Shown: in pieces, positions 6,585-14,040 of the stretch | How the letters are laid out: the number at the start of each line of letters is the position of its first letter | Numbering within the stretch: the stretch's first letter is position 1 | Assembly: GCA_023430685.1 (NCBI GenBank) | Contig: JAEYZH010000019.1 | Span: 1-15,638, forward strand | DNA: 15,638 nt | Reading direction: 5' to 3' | Source: Pseudomonadota bacterium | Lineage (GTDB): Bacteria; Pseudomonadota; Gammaproteobacteria; Xanthomonadales; Rhodanobacteraceae | Notes under the pieces: model-generated | Database searches by the model: none | What the model saw: the letters and a program-made list of their open reading frames with translations, nothing else | Told to the model about the DNA's origin: nothing | Program-made: the position numbers and the translations under genes

Positions 6585-9500
6585 ATGCGCCAACCGATGC
6601 GAATGCTGCTGCTCTGCCTTGCCTGCACCACCGCGCTCGCGGCGCAGGCGCAGGTGTCTCCGTCGACGCCGATCGACCTACCGCCCGGGGATCTCGCGGC
6701 TGCGCTGAACACCCTCGCGCAACAGTCGGGCACCCAGCTCGTCTATCGCGCCGACCAGCTCAAGGGCGTGCGCACGAACGGCGTGCGCGGCGCCACCTCG
6801 ACCGACCAGGCGCTCGACGGACTGCTGCGCGGCAGTGGATTCTCGGCTTCGCGCGACGGCGCATCGGGCGCGGTGCTGATCGTGCCGGACCAGGCGGCGC
6901 CGAGGGCGGCGCCGCCGCCGCGCGAGTCGCCGTCGGGCGACGACGCGAGCGGCGACGAAGCGCCGGTGACGCGCCTGGAAACGCTGCAGGTCACCGGTTC
7001 ACGCATTCCGCGCGCGCAGGTCGAGGGACCCGCTCCGATCTCGGTGATCACCGCGGCCGAGATCCAGGCCAGCGGCTTCACCACCGTGCCGGACGTGCTG
7101 CGCGCGATGACGCAGAACGGTGGCGAGACGCAGAGCCAGCAGTCGGCGAGCGGCGCCGACTTCTCGCCCGGCGCGCAACAGGTCGACCTGCGCGGCCTCG
7201 GTCCGAACCACACGCTCGTGCTCGTCAACGGCCGGCGCATCGCGGACTTCCCGATGCCGTTCAAGGGGCGCAGCAACTTCACCGACGTGTCGAGCATTCC
7301 GATCGGCATGATCGAGCGCATCGAGGTCCTGACCGGCAGCGCGTCCGCGATCTACGGCTCCGACGCGATCTCGGGCGTCGTGAACTTCATCCTGAAGAAG
7401 AGCATCGACGGCACCATCCTCGACGCGCGCGTCGGCACCACGAGCGATGGCGGCGGCGAGTCGTTCGACGCAAGCCTCGTCAGCGGGTTCGAACGCGGCA
7501 ACTTCCGCGGCGTCTACAGCATCGAGCTGCAGGCGCAGGAACCGCTCTGGGCCTACGACCGCGATATCCAGGATTCCACGCTCGACGCGCCGCGCGCGAG
7601 CGCGCAGATTCCGCGACGCGCGTACCTGCGCACCGACTGGTACGACACCTACCTCGACCCGGGCCAGGCGCGCTGCGATGCGCTCGCCGCGCAGAACGAC
7701 GGAAGCACCTACTACGCCTCGCGGCCGGGATGGGGCGAATATGACGAGGAGCTCGACGACTACGGGCCTGGCTACTACTGCGGCAGCGACCGCTCGATCG
7801 GCTACGGCACGATCCTGAGCAAGCGCCGCGGCGTCAACGGCTACACCTCGATGACGTACGCATTCGGCGAGGGCACCGAATGGTTCGCCGACCTGCAGGC
7901 GGGCTACCACACGGTCGACATCTTCCGCGACGTGACCGCCTGGAGCTTCATGGCACCGGATGGCAACGAGGAAGGCTATTTCTTCAACCAGGCCACCGAC
8001 CAGGTCGAGTACTGGCAGCGGCAGTTCTCGCCCGAGGAGATCGGCGGCCTGCACCGCAACATGATCGAAACCACGCAGAAGACGCTCGGCCTGACCACCG
8101 GCCTCAGGGGCACGTTCGCGAATGCCTGGGACTACGAAGCCTCGCTGAGCCATTCACGCTACAAGGCCGAGATCAGCTGGCCGCAGATCGTCGCCGCACG
8201 CGCGAACGTGCTGTTCCTCGGCGAGCAGCTCGGCGAGGACGAGGATGGCTTCCCGATCTTCAATGCCGACCCCGATCGCCTCTACCGCCCGCTCACGCGC
8301 GCGGAATACGACTCGATCGCCGCGCGCACGGTCTACCATCCCGAATCCGAGACGACGACCGCGGCGTTCACGGTCAGCAAGCTCGACCTGTTCGCGCTGC
8401 CCGGCGGCGACACGGGTTTCTCGGGCACGGTCGAACTCGGCCGCCAGTCCTACGACCTCAATCCCGATCCGCTCGCGACCGAGTACTACTACTACAGCTG
8501 GAAGGATTCGGACGGCCACGGCGCACGCAACCGCTGGGCCGCCGCGGGCGAGTTGCGCATGCCGCTGCACGAGACGCTCAACCTGAGCCTCGCGGGTCGT
8601 TACGACCAGTACCGCTACTCCGGCAACAGCACCGGCAAGGGGACCTGGAGCAGCGGCATCGAATGGCGCCCGATCGAGAGCCTGCTCGTGCGCGGCTCCT
8701 ACGGCACCGCGTTCCGCGCACCGGACCTGCACTATGTGTACGCCGGCATCGGCAATGACGAGACCTCGGGCATCGACTACTACAACTGCCTGCTCGAGGA
8801 AGCCGAGGACTGCGAGGACTATTCCGAAGGCCTGATCCGCACGCGCGAGGGCAATCGCAAGCTCGATCCCGAAACCAGCACGTCGTGGACCGCGGGGGTG
8901 GTGTGGTCGCCGCTCGACGGGCTCGACCTGTCGGTCGACTGGTTCGACATCGACATGCGCGACCAGGTGCAGGACATGAGCGTCGACGCGATCCTGCGCG
9001 ACGAGGCCGCATGCCGGCTCGGCGACCTCGACATCACCTCGCCGACCTGCGTCGATGCGCTCGCGCGCATCACGCGCAGCGGCAACGGGTCGCTCTACGG
9101 CATCTACGTCAATCCGATCAACGTCGCGCGCGAAACCACGAGCGGCGTCGACGTCGCCGCGCGTTACCGGTTCGACACCGGCATCGGCCGCTTCACGCTG
9201 TCGGCCAACCATACCTGGGTCGACAAGCACGACTTCCAGCAGTACCGCGGCGACCGCGTCGAGGACCAGTTCGCGGTCAACAGCGGCTTCGACATCCCGC
9301 GCACGAAGACCAGCGCGAGCGTGACCTGGGAGCTCGACGCGTGGTCCGCGACGCTGCACGGCCAGCGCCTCGGGCGGCTGCCGAACGGCTGGTCGTACGA
9401 CCAGGTCTGGGAAGACGGCGATCCGGGCCCGACGATCCCGGCCACGTACCGCTACAACGTCTCGATGCAGTACCGCCTCAGCGACCACGCGCGCCTGTCG

Positions 9501-9647
9501 TTCGCGGTCACCAACCTGTTCGACAAGATGCCGCCGCGCGACCCGACCTACACCTCGTATCCGTACTACGACATCTCGTGGTTCGATGCGGTCGGCCGCA
9601 CGCTGCACCTGCAGTACACGCACAAGTTCGGCGGAGGACCGCTCTGA
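6585..9647 (+). CDS. TonB-dependent receptor with STN signalling domain
   Basis: The 1020-residue outer-membrane transporter begins with a signal peptide (likely cut after AQA at 22). An STN domain follows (about 28-101, PIDLPPGDLAAALNTLAQQSG), which contacts the FecR-like protein, then a Pro/Asp-rich linker, a TonB box near ETLQVT (132-137), a plug (about 145-272; VDLRGLGPNHTLVLVNGRR, IERIEVLTGSASAIYGSDA, GVVNFILKK) and a 22-strand-type barrel ending YTHKFGGGPL. Loops are rich in Tyr, Asp and Glu and carry cysteine pairs, e.g. YYNCLLEEAEDCEDY. GGGGGAG at 6571-6577 fixes the start. With the two genes before it this is a FecIRA-like cassette, so the receptor likely senses as well as imports its ligand. 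The ligand is not identifiable; no siderophore gene is nearby, and the peptidase fusion is the only hydrolase in the neighbourhood. Confidence 0.95.
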   Translation: MRQPMRMLLLCLACTTALAAQAQVSPSTPIDLPPGDLAAALNTLAQQSGTQLVYRADQLKGVRTNGVRGATSTDQALDGLLRGSGFSASRDGASGAVLIVPDQAAPRAAPPPRESPSGDDASGDEAPVTRLETLQVTGSRIPRAQVEGPAPISVITAAEIQASGFTTVPDVLRAMTQNGGETQSQQSASGADFSPGAQQVDLRGLGPNHTLVLVNGRRIADFPMPFKGRSNFTDVSSIPIGMIERIEVLTGSASAIYGSDAISGVVNFILKKSIDGTILDARVGTTSDGGGESFDASLVSGFERGNFRGVYSIELQAQEPLWAYDRDIQDSTLDAPRASAQIPRRAYLRTDWYDTYLDPGQARCDALAAQNDGSTYYASRPGWGEYDEELDDYGPGYYCGSDRSIGYGTILSKRRGVNGYTSMTYAFGEGTEWFADLQAGYHTVDIFRDVTAWSFMAPDGNEEGYFFNQATDQVEYWQRQFSPEEIGGLHRNMIETTQKTLGLTTGLRGTFANAWDYEASLSHSRYKAEISWPQIVAARANVLFLGEQLGEDEDGFPIFNADPDRLYRPLTRAEYDSIAARTVYHPESETTTAAFTVSKLDLFALPGGDTGFSGTVELGRQSYDLNPDPLATEYYYYSWKDSDGHGARNRWAAAGELRMPLHETLNLSLAGRYDQYRYSGNSTGKGTWSSGIEWRPIESLLVRGSYGTAFRAPDLHYVYAGIGNDETSGIDYYNCLLEEAEDCEDYSEGLIRTREGNRKLDPETSTSWTAGVVWSPLDGLDLSVDWFDIDMRDQVQDMSVDAILRDEAACRLGDLDITSPTCVDALARITRSGNGSLYGIYVNPINVARETTSGVDVAARYRFDTGIGRFTLSANHTWVDKHDFQQYRGDRVEDQFAVNSGFDIPRTKTSASVTWELDAWSATLHGQRLGRLPNGWSYDQVWEDGDPGPTIPATYRYNVSMQYRLSDHARLSFAVTNLFDKMPPRDPTYTSYPYYDISWFDAVGRTLHLQYTHKFGGGPL

Positions 9648-9673
9648 CGCTTCCGCGCGCGGTCGCCGATTGA

Positions 9674-9809
9674 CGCGGATCGCGCACAGGGTGCGCTCCT
9701 ACACGACACCACGCTTCGTAGGAGCCCACCCTGTGGGCGATCCGCGCATGACACCGGTCGTTCCTGTGATTCCGAATTCCCGCGAATCGCGCACAGGGTG
9801 CGCTCCTAC
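9674..9809. repeat. REP cluster, GTAGGAGC family, three full copies
   Basis: Three 29-base copies lie after the receptor gene: 9674-9702 (minus orientation), 9718-9746 (plus) and 9781-9809 (minus). Each reads from its head GTAGGAGC into a six-pair hairpin with loop CCT and ends GCGAT(C/T). The first two face each other and can form one long cruciform-like stem over a 15-base spacer. The inner stem is GCGCAC/GTGCGC in two copies and GCCCAC/GTGGGC in the third, a paired change that keeps the hairpin. The GTAG head and hairpin fit RAYT-type REP elements of gamma-proteobacteria. Confidence 0.85.
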
Positions 9810-9856
9810 GGGACGCGCGCAGGAGACCGGCTGTACGATCGAATGCGGATTCCCGC

Positions 9857-9886
9857 CAATCGCGCACAGGGCGTGAGCCCGTGCGC
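9857..9886. repeat. Partial REP copy forming a hairpin after ssb
   Basis: The sequence AATCGCGCACAGGG at 9858-9871 repeats the inner end of the neighbouring REP copies, then diverges. GCGCAC (9862-9867) pairs with GTGCGC (9881-9886), and GGGC with GCCC, around a GTGA loop with one bulged A. The hairpin begins five bases past the ssb stop codon and may serve as its 3' end or terminator, though no T tract follows on the minus strand. Confidence 0.55.
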
Positions 9887-9891
9887 CGCGT

Positions 9892-10377
9892 TCAGAACGG
9901 AATGTCGTCATCGTCGAAATTGTCGGCCTGCGGCGGCGCCTGCCGCTGCGGCTGCTGCGGACGCGTTGCGCCGCGCTCGGAACGCTCGCCGCCGCGATCA
10001 CGGCTGTAACCCCCGCCACCGCCGCCGCCACCACCTTCGCTGCCGCCACCGCCGAGCATCTGCATCTCGTCGGCGACGATGTCGGTGAAGTATTTCTCCA
10101 CGCCGTCCTGGCCGGTGAACTTGTCGTAGCGGATCGAGCCTTCGATGTAGACCTGGCGGCCCTTCTTGAGGTATTCGCCTGCGATCTCGCCGAGCTTGCC
10201 GAACAGCTTGACGCGATGCCATTCGGTCTTTTCGATCTGCTGGCCGTCCTTGTCCTTGCGCACGCTGGTGGTGGCGAGGCTCAACGTGCAGATGGCCATG
10301 CCGCCGGCGGTGTACTTCATTTCCGGATCGTTGCCGAGGTTGCCGACGAGGATGACCTTGTTGATGCCGCGTGCCAT
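9892..10377 (-). CDS. ssb: Single-stranded DNA-binding protein
   Basis: The 161-residue protein coats single-stranded DNA in replication, recombination and repair, normally as a tetramer. The OB fold covers residues 1-108 (MARGINKVILVGNLGNDPE, TEWHRVKLFGKLGEIAGEYL, KKGRQVYIEG, MQMLGG). A Gly-rich linker with a nine-Gly run (115-123) leads into a Gln/Pro/Arg-rich stretch and the acidic tip FDDDDIPF (154-161), which binds partner proteins. Trp53 and Phe59 match the E. coli DNA-stacking residues Trp54 and Phe60, while the positions of E. coli Trp40 and Trp88 hold Val39 and Phe87. The frame is open to 10536, but AAGGAA at 10387-10392, nine bases before the ATG at 10377, sets the start. It stands divergent from ispB. 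Confidence 0.97.
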   Translation of the reverse strand: MARGINKVILVGNLGNDPEMKYTAGGMAICTLSLATTSVRKDKDGQQIEKTEWHRVKLFGKLGEIAGEYLKKGRQVYIEGSIRYDKFTGQDGVEKYFTDIVADEMQMLGGGGSEGGGGGGGGGYSRDRGGERSERGATRPQQPQRQAPPQADNFDDDDIPF

Positions 10378-10659
10378 GGCGTGCCGTTCCTTGCTGAGTG
10401 CTGCCGAAGGAGAAATCATAGCATCGCGACCCGACCCGCCGGTCCGCGCATGGCCGCAGCGCGTGTAGTCCGCGCGCGGCACCGCGTGTAGGCGGATCGC
10501 GACCGGTTGACAGGAGGGCGACGCAACGGCCGTCACGTCCCTGCGTCGGCGCGTGCCCTGCGTATGTGGCCTGGACCCGGCAGCTTCCGCGGAGCGCCCG
10601 ACCGGGTCCGGCGTTGCGCCCCGCTATACTTGCGGTTCGCCATCCGGACGCCCTCTTCC
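10378..10659. other. Divergent intergenic region, ssb / ispB
   Basis: These 282 bases hold the ssb leader and the upstream region of ispB. TATACT at 10625-10630 is a reasonable -10 box for ispB, about 30 bases before its proposed TTG start, but no good -35 lies 17 bases upstream. The open frame that continues upstream of ispB to 10507 runs through this box and has no ribosome binding site. No small gene or RNA is supported. Confidence 0.4.
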
Positions 10660-11664
10660 TTGAGCCCAGACGCCACCTCCTCCGCCGGCGCCGCCACCGG
10701 TTTCGCCGGCGTGCAGGCCTTCGTCGCCGCCGACATGGCCGCGGTCGACGACCTGATCCGCACGCGCCTCGCCTCGGACGTGGTGCTGGTCAACCAGGTC
10801 GCCGAATACATCGTCGGCAGCGGCGGCAAGCGGCTGCGACCGATGCTGCATCTGCTGGCCGCGCGCGCGGCCGGTTACGTCGGGCGCGACCACGTGCAAC
10901 TGGCCGCGCTGATCGAATTCATCCACACCTCGACCCTGCTGCACGACGACGTCGTCGATGAATCGGACCTGCGTCGCGGACGCCGCACCGCGAACGCGGT
11001 CTGGGGCAATGCCGCGAGCGTGCTGGTCGGGGATTTCCTCTACTCGCGCTCGTTCCAGATGATGGTCGAACTCGACAGCATGCGCGTGATGCGCATCCTC
11101 GCCGACACCACCAACCGGATCGCCGAAGGCGAGGTGCTGCAGCTGCTCAACATCGGCAATCCCGATACGCACGAGCAGGCCTATCTCGACGTGATCGAAC
11201 GCAAGACCGCGGTGCTGTTCGCCGCCGCGACGCGGCTCGGCGCGGTGCTCGCGGGCCTGCCCGCGGCGCAGGAAGACGCGCTCGCGCGCTACGGGCTCGA
11301 ACTCGGCCACGCGTTCCAGATCGCCGACGACGTGCTCGACTACGCCTCCGATGCGGGAACGCTCGGCAAGAACGTCGGCGACGACCTCGCCGAAGGCAAG
11401 CCGACCCTGCCGCTGATCATCGCGATCACGCGCAGCGCGCCGGCGCAGGCGACGATGCTGCGCGAGGCGATCCGCGCGGGCGGCCTCGACGCGCTCGAGC
11501 CCGTGCTCGCGGCGATCCGCGATACCGACGCGCTCGCGGCCTCGCGCGACCGCGCGCATGCCTACGCCGACCGCGCGCGCGACGCGCTCGCGGGGCTGCC
11601 CCCCTCGCCCGCGCGCGACGCACTCGCGCTGCTCGCCGACTACGCGGTCGACCGCACGCTCTAG
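10660..11664 (+). CDS. ispB: Polyprenyl diphosphate synthase (octaprenyl type)
   Basis: A trans-prenyltransferase that condenses isopentenyl diphosphate onto allylic diphosphates to make the side chain of ubiquinone. It follows E. coli IspB along its whole length: GGKRLRP (55-61), LLHDDVVDESDLRRGR with the first Asp-rich motif DDVVD (96-100), VLVGDFLYSRSFQMM (121-135), AEGEVLQLLN (155-164), ERKTAVLF (180-187), the second motif DDVLD (223-227) and GKNVGDDLAEGKPTLPL. The start is uncertain. The first ATG, at 10735, would lose about 15 residues that align with IspB; TTG at 10660 gives 334 residues and GTG at 10711 gives 317, closest to the usual 323. None has a clear ribosome binding site. Chain length (C40) is inferred from similarity. 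Its stop overlaps that of the next gene, on the opposite strand. Confidence 0.93.
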   Translation: MSPDATSSAGAATGFAGVQAFVAADMAAVDDLIRTRLASDVVLVNQVAEYIVGSGGKRLRPMLHLLAARAAGYVGRDHVQLAALIEFIHTSTLLHDDVVDESDLRRGRRTANAVWGNAASVLVGDFLYSRSFQMMVELDSMRVMRILADTTNRIAEGEVLQLLNIGNPDTHEQAYLDVIERKTAVLFAAATRLGAVLAGLPAAQEDALARYGLELGHAFQIADDVLDYASDAGTLGKNVGDDLAEGKPTLPLIIAITRSAPAQATMLREAIRAGGLDALEPVLAAIRDTDALAASRDRAHAYADRARDALAGLPPSPARDALALLADYAVDRTL

Positions 11665-12104
11665 GCGCGCGGGCCTTCCTCCTGCGACGCGTCGACGTCC
11701 TCGCAACCGACGTCGCGGCCACCGCGCCCGATCTCTTCGCGCGCCTTCTCGGCCAGGCGTCGGTAGCGCGCGCGCGTCTCGTCGAGCAGGCGGTCGTCGA
11801 GTTCCTCGAGGTCGAGCAGCGCGTTGTGCGCGCCCTGCATCGCGCGGATCAGCTCATCGAGCTTGACGTGCATCGCCTCGGCATCACGGTTCTGCGTGTT
11901 CTGGATCAGGAACACCATGAGGAACGTCACGATCGTGGTGCCGGTGTTGATCACGAGCTGCCAGGTGTCGCTGAATCCGAACATCGGCCCGGTGACGCCC
12001 CAGGTGAGCACCACGAGCAGCGCGAGCAGGAAGGTCAGCGGTCGGCCCGTCGCGCGCGACGCGGCGTTTGCGAAACGCGTGAACCATGAACGTCGAACCG
12101 GCAT
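11661..12104 (-). CDS. Low-affinity iron permease family membrane protein
   Basis: A 147-residue protein with two membrane segments, about 23-39 (LTFLLALLVVLTWGVTG) and 47-67, joined by the short MFGFSDTWQLVINTGTT turn. The signature FLMVFLIQNTQNRDAEAMHVKLDELI (61-86) is typical of the low-affinity iron permease family (PF04120). A charged, helical C-terminus follows (90-125), with an acidic end. The family name comes from fungal Fet4; for short bacterial members iron transport is not established. The start at 12104 follows a GGGGGA run at 12110-12115 and gives the usual N-terminus; the open frame beyond it to 12659 crosses into the divergent gene. It converges on ispB with a four-base overlap of stop codons. 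Confidence 0.88.
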   Translation of the reverse strand: MPVRRSWFTRFANAASRATGRPLTFLLALLVVLTWGVTGPMFGFSDTWQLVINTGTTIVTFLMVFLIQNTQNRDAEAMHVKLDELIRAMQGAHNALLDLEELDDRLLDETRARYRRLAEKAREEIGRGGRDVGCEDVDASQEEGPRA

Positions 12105-12385
12105 CGTCGATCCCCCGTGGGCCCCAGATTCCGCGGTCGCTCGGTCGCTTCGCGGGCGGGCGCCATCATAGACCGCGGCGCGCCGCAGCCCGCGGCGCAT
12201 GCGCGACGCATCGACCGAATGGTTCAGCAGAAGTTTGCAAACACGATCATCACGCGTTTGTAGCGCGTTGCCGCGAGCCATCCCGGATACTCCCGGCCGG
12301 AACGGCGTTCGGGGACGGCGTTCCGCTCGTTCATGCGCGCCTGCTCGGTGGCGTTGCGCGACTCCCCGGCCAACCACGGAATCGC
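12105..12385. promoter_or_regulatory. Divergent region, permease / FG-GAP gene
   Basis: These 281 bases separate two divergent starts. The stretch 12230-12262 is clearly less GC-rich than its surroundings and contains the ten-base palindrome GTTTGCAAAC (12233-12242), a candidate operator or promoter part. ACGGCGTTC occurs twice (12302-12310, 12315-12323) in the leader of the FG-GAP gene, where GGAACG/CGTTCC can also pair. No gene is supported here. Confidence 0.35.
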
Positions 12386-13810
12386 ATGACCATGAACCAC
12401 TTGATCCGCGCCTTCGCCCTCGGCCTGCCCTTGCTGGCGGGATCGCTGGCCGCCCTGCCCGCCGCCGCACAGGACTGGAGCGCGCGCTACGCGAGCGACG
12501 CCGTCCGCGCTCCGCACCTGCGCGAGGCCTCCGCCCCCGCCTCGATCCTCTCGCTGCTCGGCGCGCCGCTCGGCTGGATCGAGCAGCAGGTGCTCGCGAG
12601 CGACGGTGCCAGCGGCGACCTGTTCGGTTTCCGCACGCTCGTCGCGGGCGACCTCGCATTCATCAGCGGCCCTGCGCCGCTCGCGCGCCCTGGAGCGGTC
12701 TACGTGCACGAGCGCAGCGGTGGGACCTGGGGCGAGGTGCAGCGCATCACCGGTACGCCGCCGGCCAGCTCGCCGCCGAACTGGTCGGACTTCTTCGGCT
12801 GGTCGATCGCGCTGTCCGCGACCGGCGAGTACCTCGCGGTCGGCGCGCCCGACGTGTTCAATCCGATGGCCGGCCCGGCCGGCGGCGTCTACGTGTTCGA
12901 GCGCGACGGCGCGGGCGACTGGGTCGAGGTGCAGCTGCTGGAGCCGCCGATTCCGATCGCGGTGACCGGCTTCGGCGGCCACGTCGCGTTCTCGGGCGAA
13001 ACGCTCGTCGTCGGCGAGGGTTCCTACAACCGCTCGGTCGAAGGCAGCCGCGGCGCCGCGCACGTGTACAACCTCGTCGGTGGAAGCTGGACCCATACCC
13101 AACTCGTGCAAGGCAGCAACGGCGCGCCTTTCGACGATCGCTACTTCGGCAATGCGGTCGCAGCCGACGCGCAGCGCGTCTTCGTCGGCGCACCCGGCGC
13201 GGACTTCTCGAGCACCGGCGAGTACCCGGTCGGCGCGGTCTACGTGTTCGAGAACGTCGGCGGCGTCCTCTCCGAGGTGCAGGTGCTCGAAGCGGCGGAT
13301 GGCGCCGATGGCGACCAGTTCGGGTTCTCGATCGATGTCGACGGCGACCACCTGCTGGTCGGCGCCCCTTCCGCCATGATCGGCGGGAACACGCACCAGG
13401 GCGCAGCCTATCTGTTCACCCACGATGGCGCGGCATTCGCCGAGTCGCAGAAGTTCGTGCGCGAGAACGGCGCGGCATTCGACCAGCACGGCCAGTCGGT
13501 CGCGATTTCGGGTGGCATCGCGCTGGTCGGCATGTGGAGCAACAACGACGAACCCGGCGGCACGCCACCGCCGCCCGTGCAGGGCAGCGTCGGCGTCTAC
13601 GCGCGCGGCGCTGGCGGCTGGACGCATCGGCAGGACCTGGTCGGCAGCATGGGCAGCGCGGGCGACTCGTTCGGATGGCACGTTTCGATCGATGGTCCGA
13701 CCGCGCTGATCGGCGCGGACGCGGATGGCGCGATCAGCCAGTTCCAGGGATCGGCGTACTTCTACGAGAACGACGCGCTGTTCGCGGATGGCTTCGACGA
13801 CCTCAATTGA
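12386..13810 (+). CDS. Exported FG-GAP repeat beta-propeller protein
   Basis: The 474-residue protein has a signal peptide (likely cut after AAA at 28) followed by seven repeats of about 50 residues. They begin near residues 72, 134, 194, 250, 308, 366 and 425; each has a core like DxFGxSVAxxGxxLxVGAP, then G(A/S)xYVFxxxxGxW. This is the FG-GAP/integrin-alpha-like pattern, and seven copies fit a closed seven-bladed propeller, commonly a ligand-binding or adhesive fold. It ends NDALFADGFDDLN, a tail type that I associate with secreted proteins of this order. The ATG at 12386 has GGA five bases ahead; ATG at 12392 is an alternative that loses two residues. No enzymatic residues are apparent. 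The partner or ligand is unknown, and no neighbour helps. Confidence 0.85.
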   Translation: MTMNHLIRAFALGLPLLAGSLAALPAAAQDWSARYASDAVRAPHLREASAPASILSLLGAPLGWIEQQVLASDGASGDLFGFRTLVAGDLAFISGPAPLARPGAVYVHERSGGTWGEVQRITGTPPASSPPNWSDFFGWSIALSATGEYLAVGAPDVFNPMAGPAGGVYVFERDGAGDWVEVQLLEPPIPIAVTGFGGHVAFSGETLVVGEGSYNRSVEGSRGAAHVYNLVGGSWTHTQLVQGSNGAPFDDRYFGNAVAADAQRVFVGAPGADFSSTGEYPVGAVYVFENVGGVLSEVQVLEAADGADGDQFGFSIDVDGDHLLVGAPSAMIGGNTHQGAAYLFTHDGAAFAESQKFVRENGAAFDQHGQSVAISGGIALVGMWSNNDEPGGTPPPPVQGSVGVYARGAGGWTHRQDLVGSMGSAGDSFGWHVSIDGPTALIGADADGAISQFQGSAYFYENDALFADGFDDLN

Positions 13811-13820
13811 TGGTTGTGCG

Positions 13821-13851
13821 CGAGCCGACCGACCCTTGGTCGGTCGGCTCG
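13821..13851 (+). terminator. Terminator-like hairpin after FG-GAP gene
   Basis: CGAGCCGACCGACC (13821-13834) pairs perfectly with 13838-13851 around a CTT loop, ten bases past the stop codon. This is a very stable 14-pair stem, followed by only a short T pair. Its right arm is repeated in the two REP units that follow, so it may be REP-derived DNA now serving as a transcript end. Confidence 0.6.
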
Positions 13852-13887
13852 TTGGCATCGTTGCGAAGAGCGCCTGCCGCCGGTGAC

Positions 13888-14040
13888 GTAGGCTGGACGA
13901 CCGAAGGTCGGTCGGCTCGATGCTGCATGCGTGCGAAATGCGCCGGCCACCTCGCGATGTAGGCTGGACGACCGAAGGTCGGCCGGCTCGATGCTTCATC
14001 CGTGCGAAAGCGCCGGCCGCGCTGCGCGCGTCCAGCCTAC
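13888..14040. repeat. REP block (BIME-like), GTAGGCTGGACG family
   Basis: Two direct units of about 60 bases start at 13888 and 13959 (period 71) and agree closely through GTAGGCTGGACGACCGAAGG, the following GCTCGATGC and TGCGAAA..GCGCCGGCC (ends 13948 and 14018). Part of the same unit, from GGTCGGTCGGCTCG at 13838, precedes them. A third head, inverted, closes the block as CGTCCAGCCTAC (14029-14040). Each head is GTAG plus a hairpin: GCTGG..GACC-GAA-GGTC..CGGC in the direct copies, and GCTGG.CGCGC-GCA-GCGCG.CCGGC in the inverted copy. The inner stem differs while the pairing is kept. The block fills the space between the FG-GAP gene and murD2. Confidence 0.8.

Noticed and set aside
8154..9623. 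Minus-strand 489-codon open frame inside the TonB receptor
   Set aside because: It is antisense to barrel-coding sequence and has low-complexity Val/Arg/Ala composition typical of GC-rich shadow frames.
9674..9746. Terminal inverted repeats of an insertion sequence
   Set aside because: The arms are only 15 bases apart with no transposase between them, and the same element recurs at 9781 and in part at 9857, which fits REP elements.
10624..11706. Minus-strand 360-codon open frame across ispB
   Set aside because: The opposite strand encodes every IspB motif; this frame has none and no ribosome binding site.
13888..14018. Spaced direct repeats as a CRISPR array
   Set aside because: Only two or three units are present, the units are near-identical over their whole length without variable spacers, and they carry REP-type GTAG heads and hairpins. 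No cas gene is nearby.
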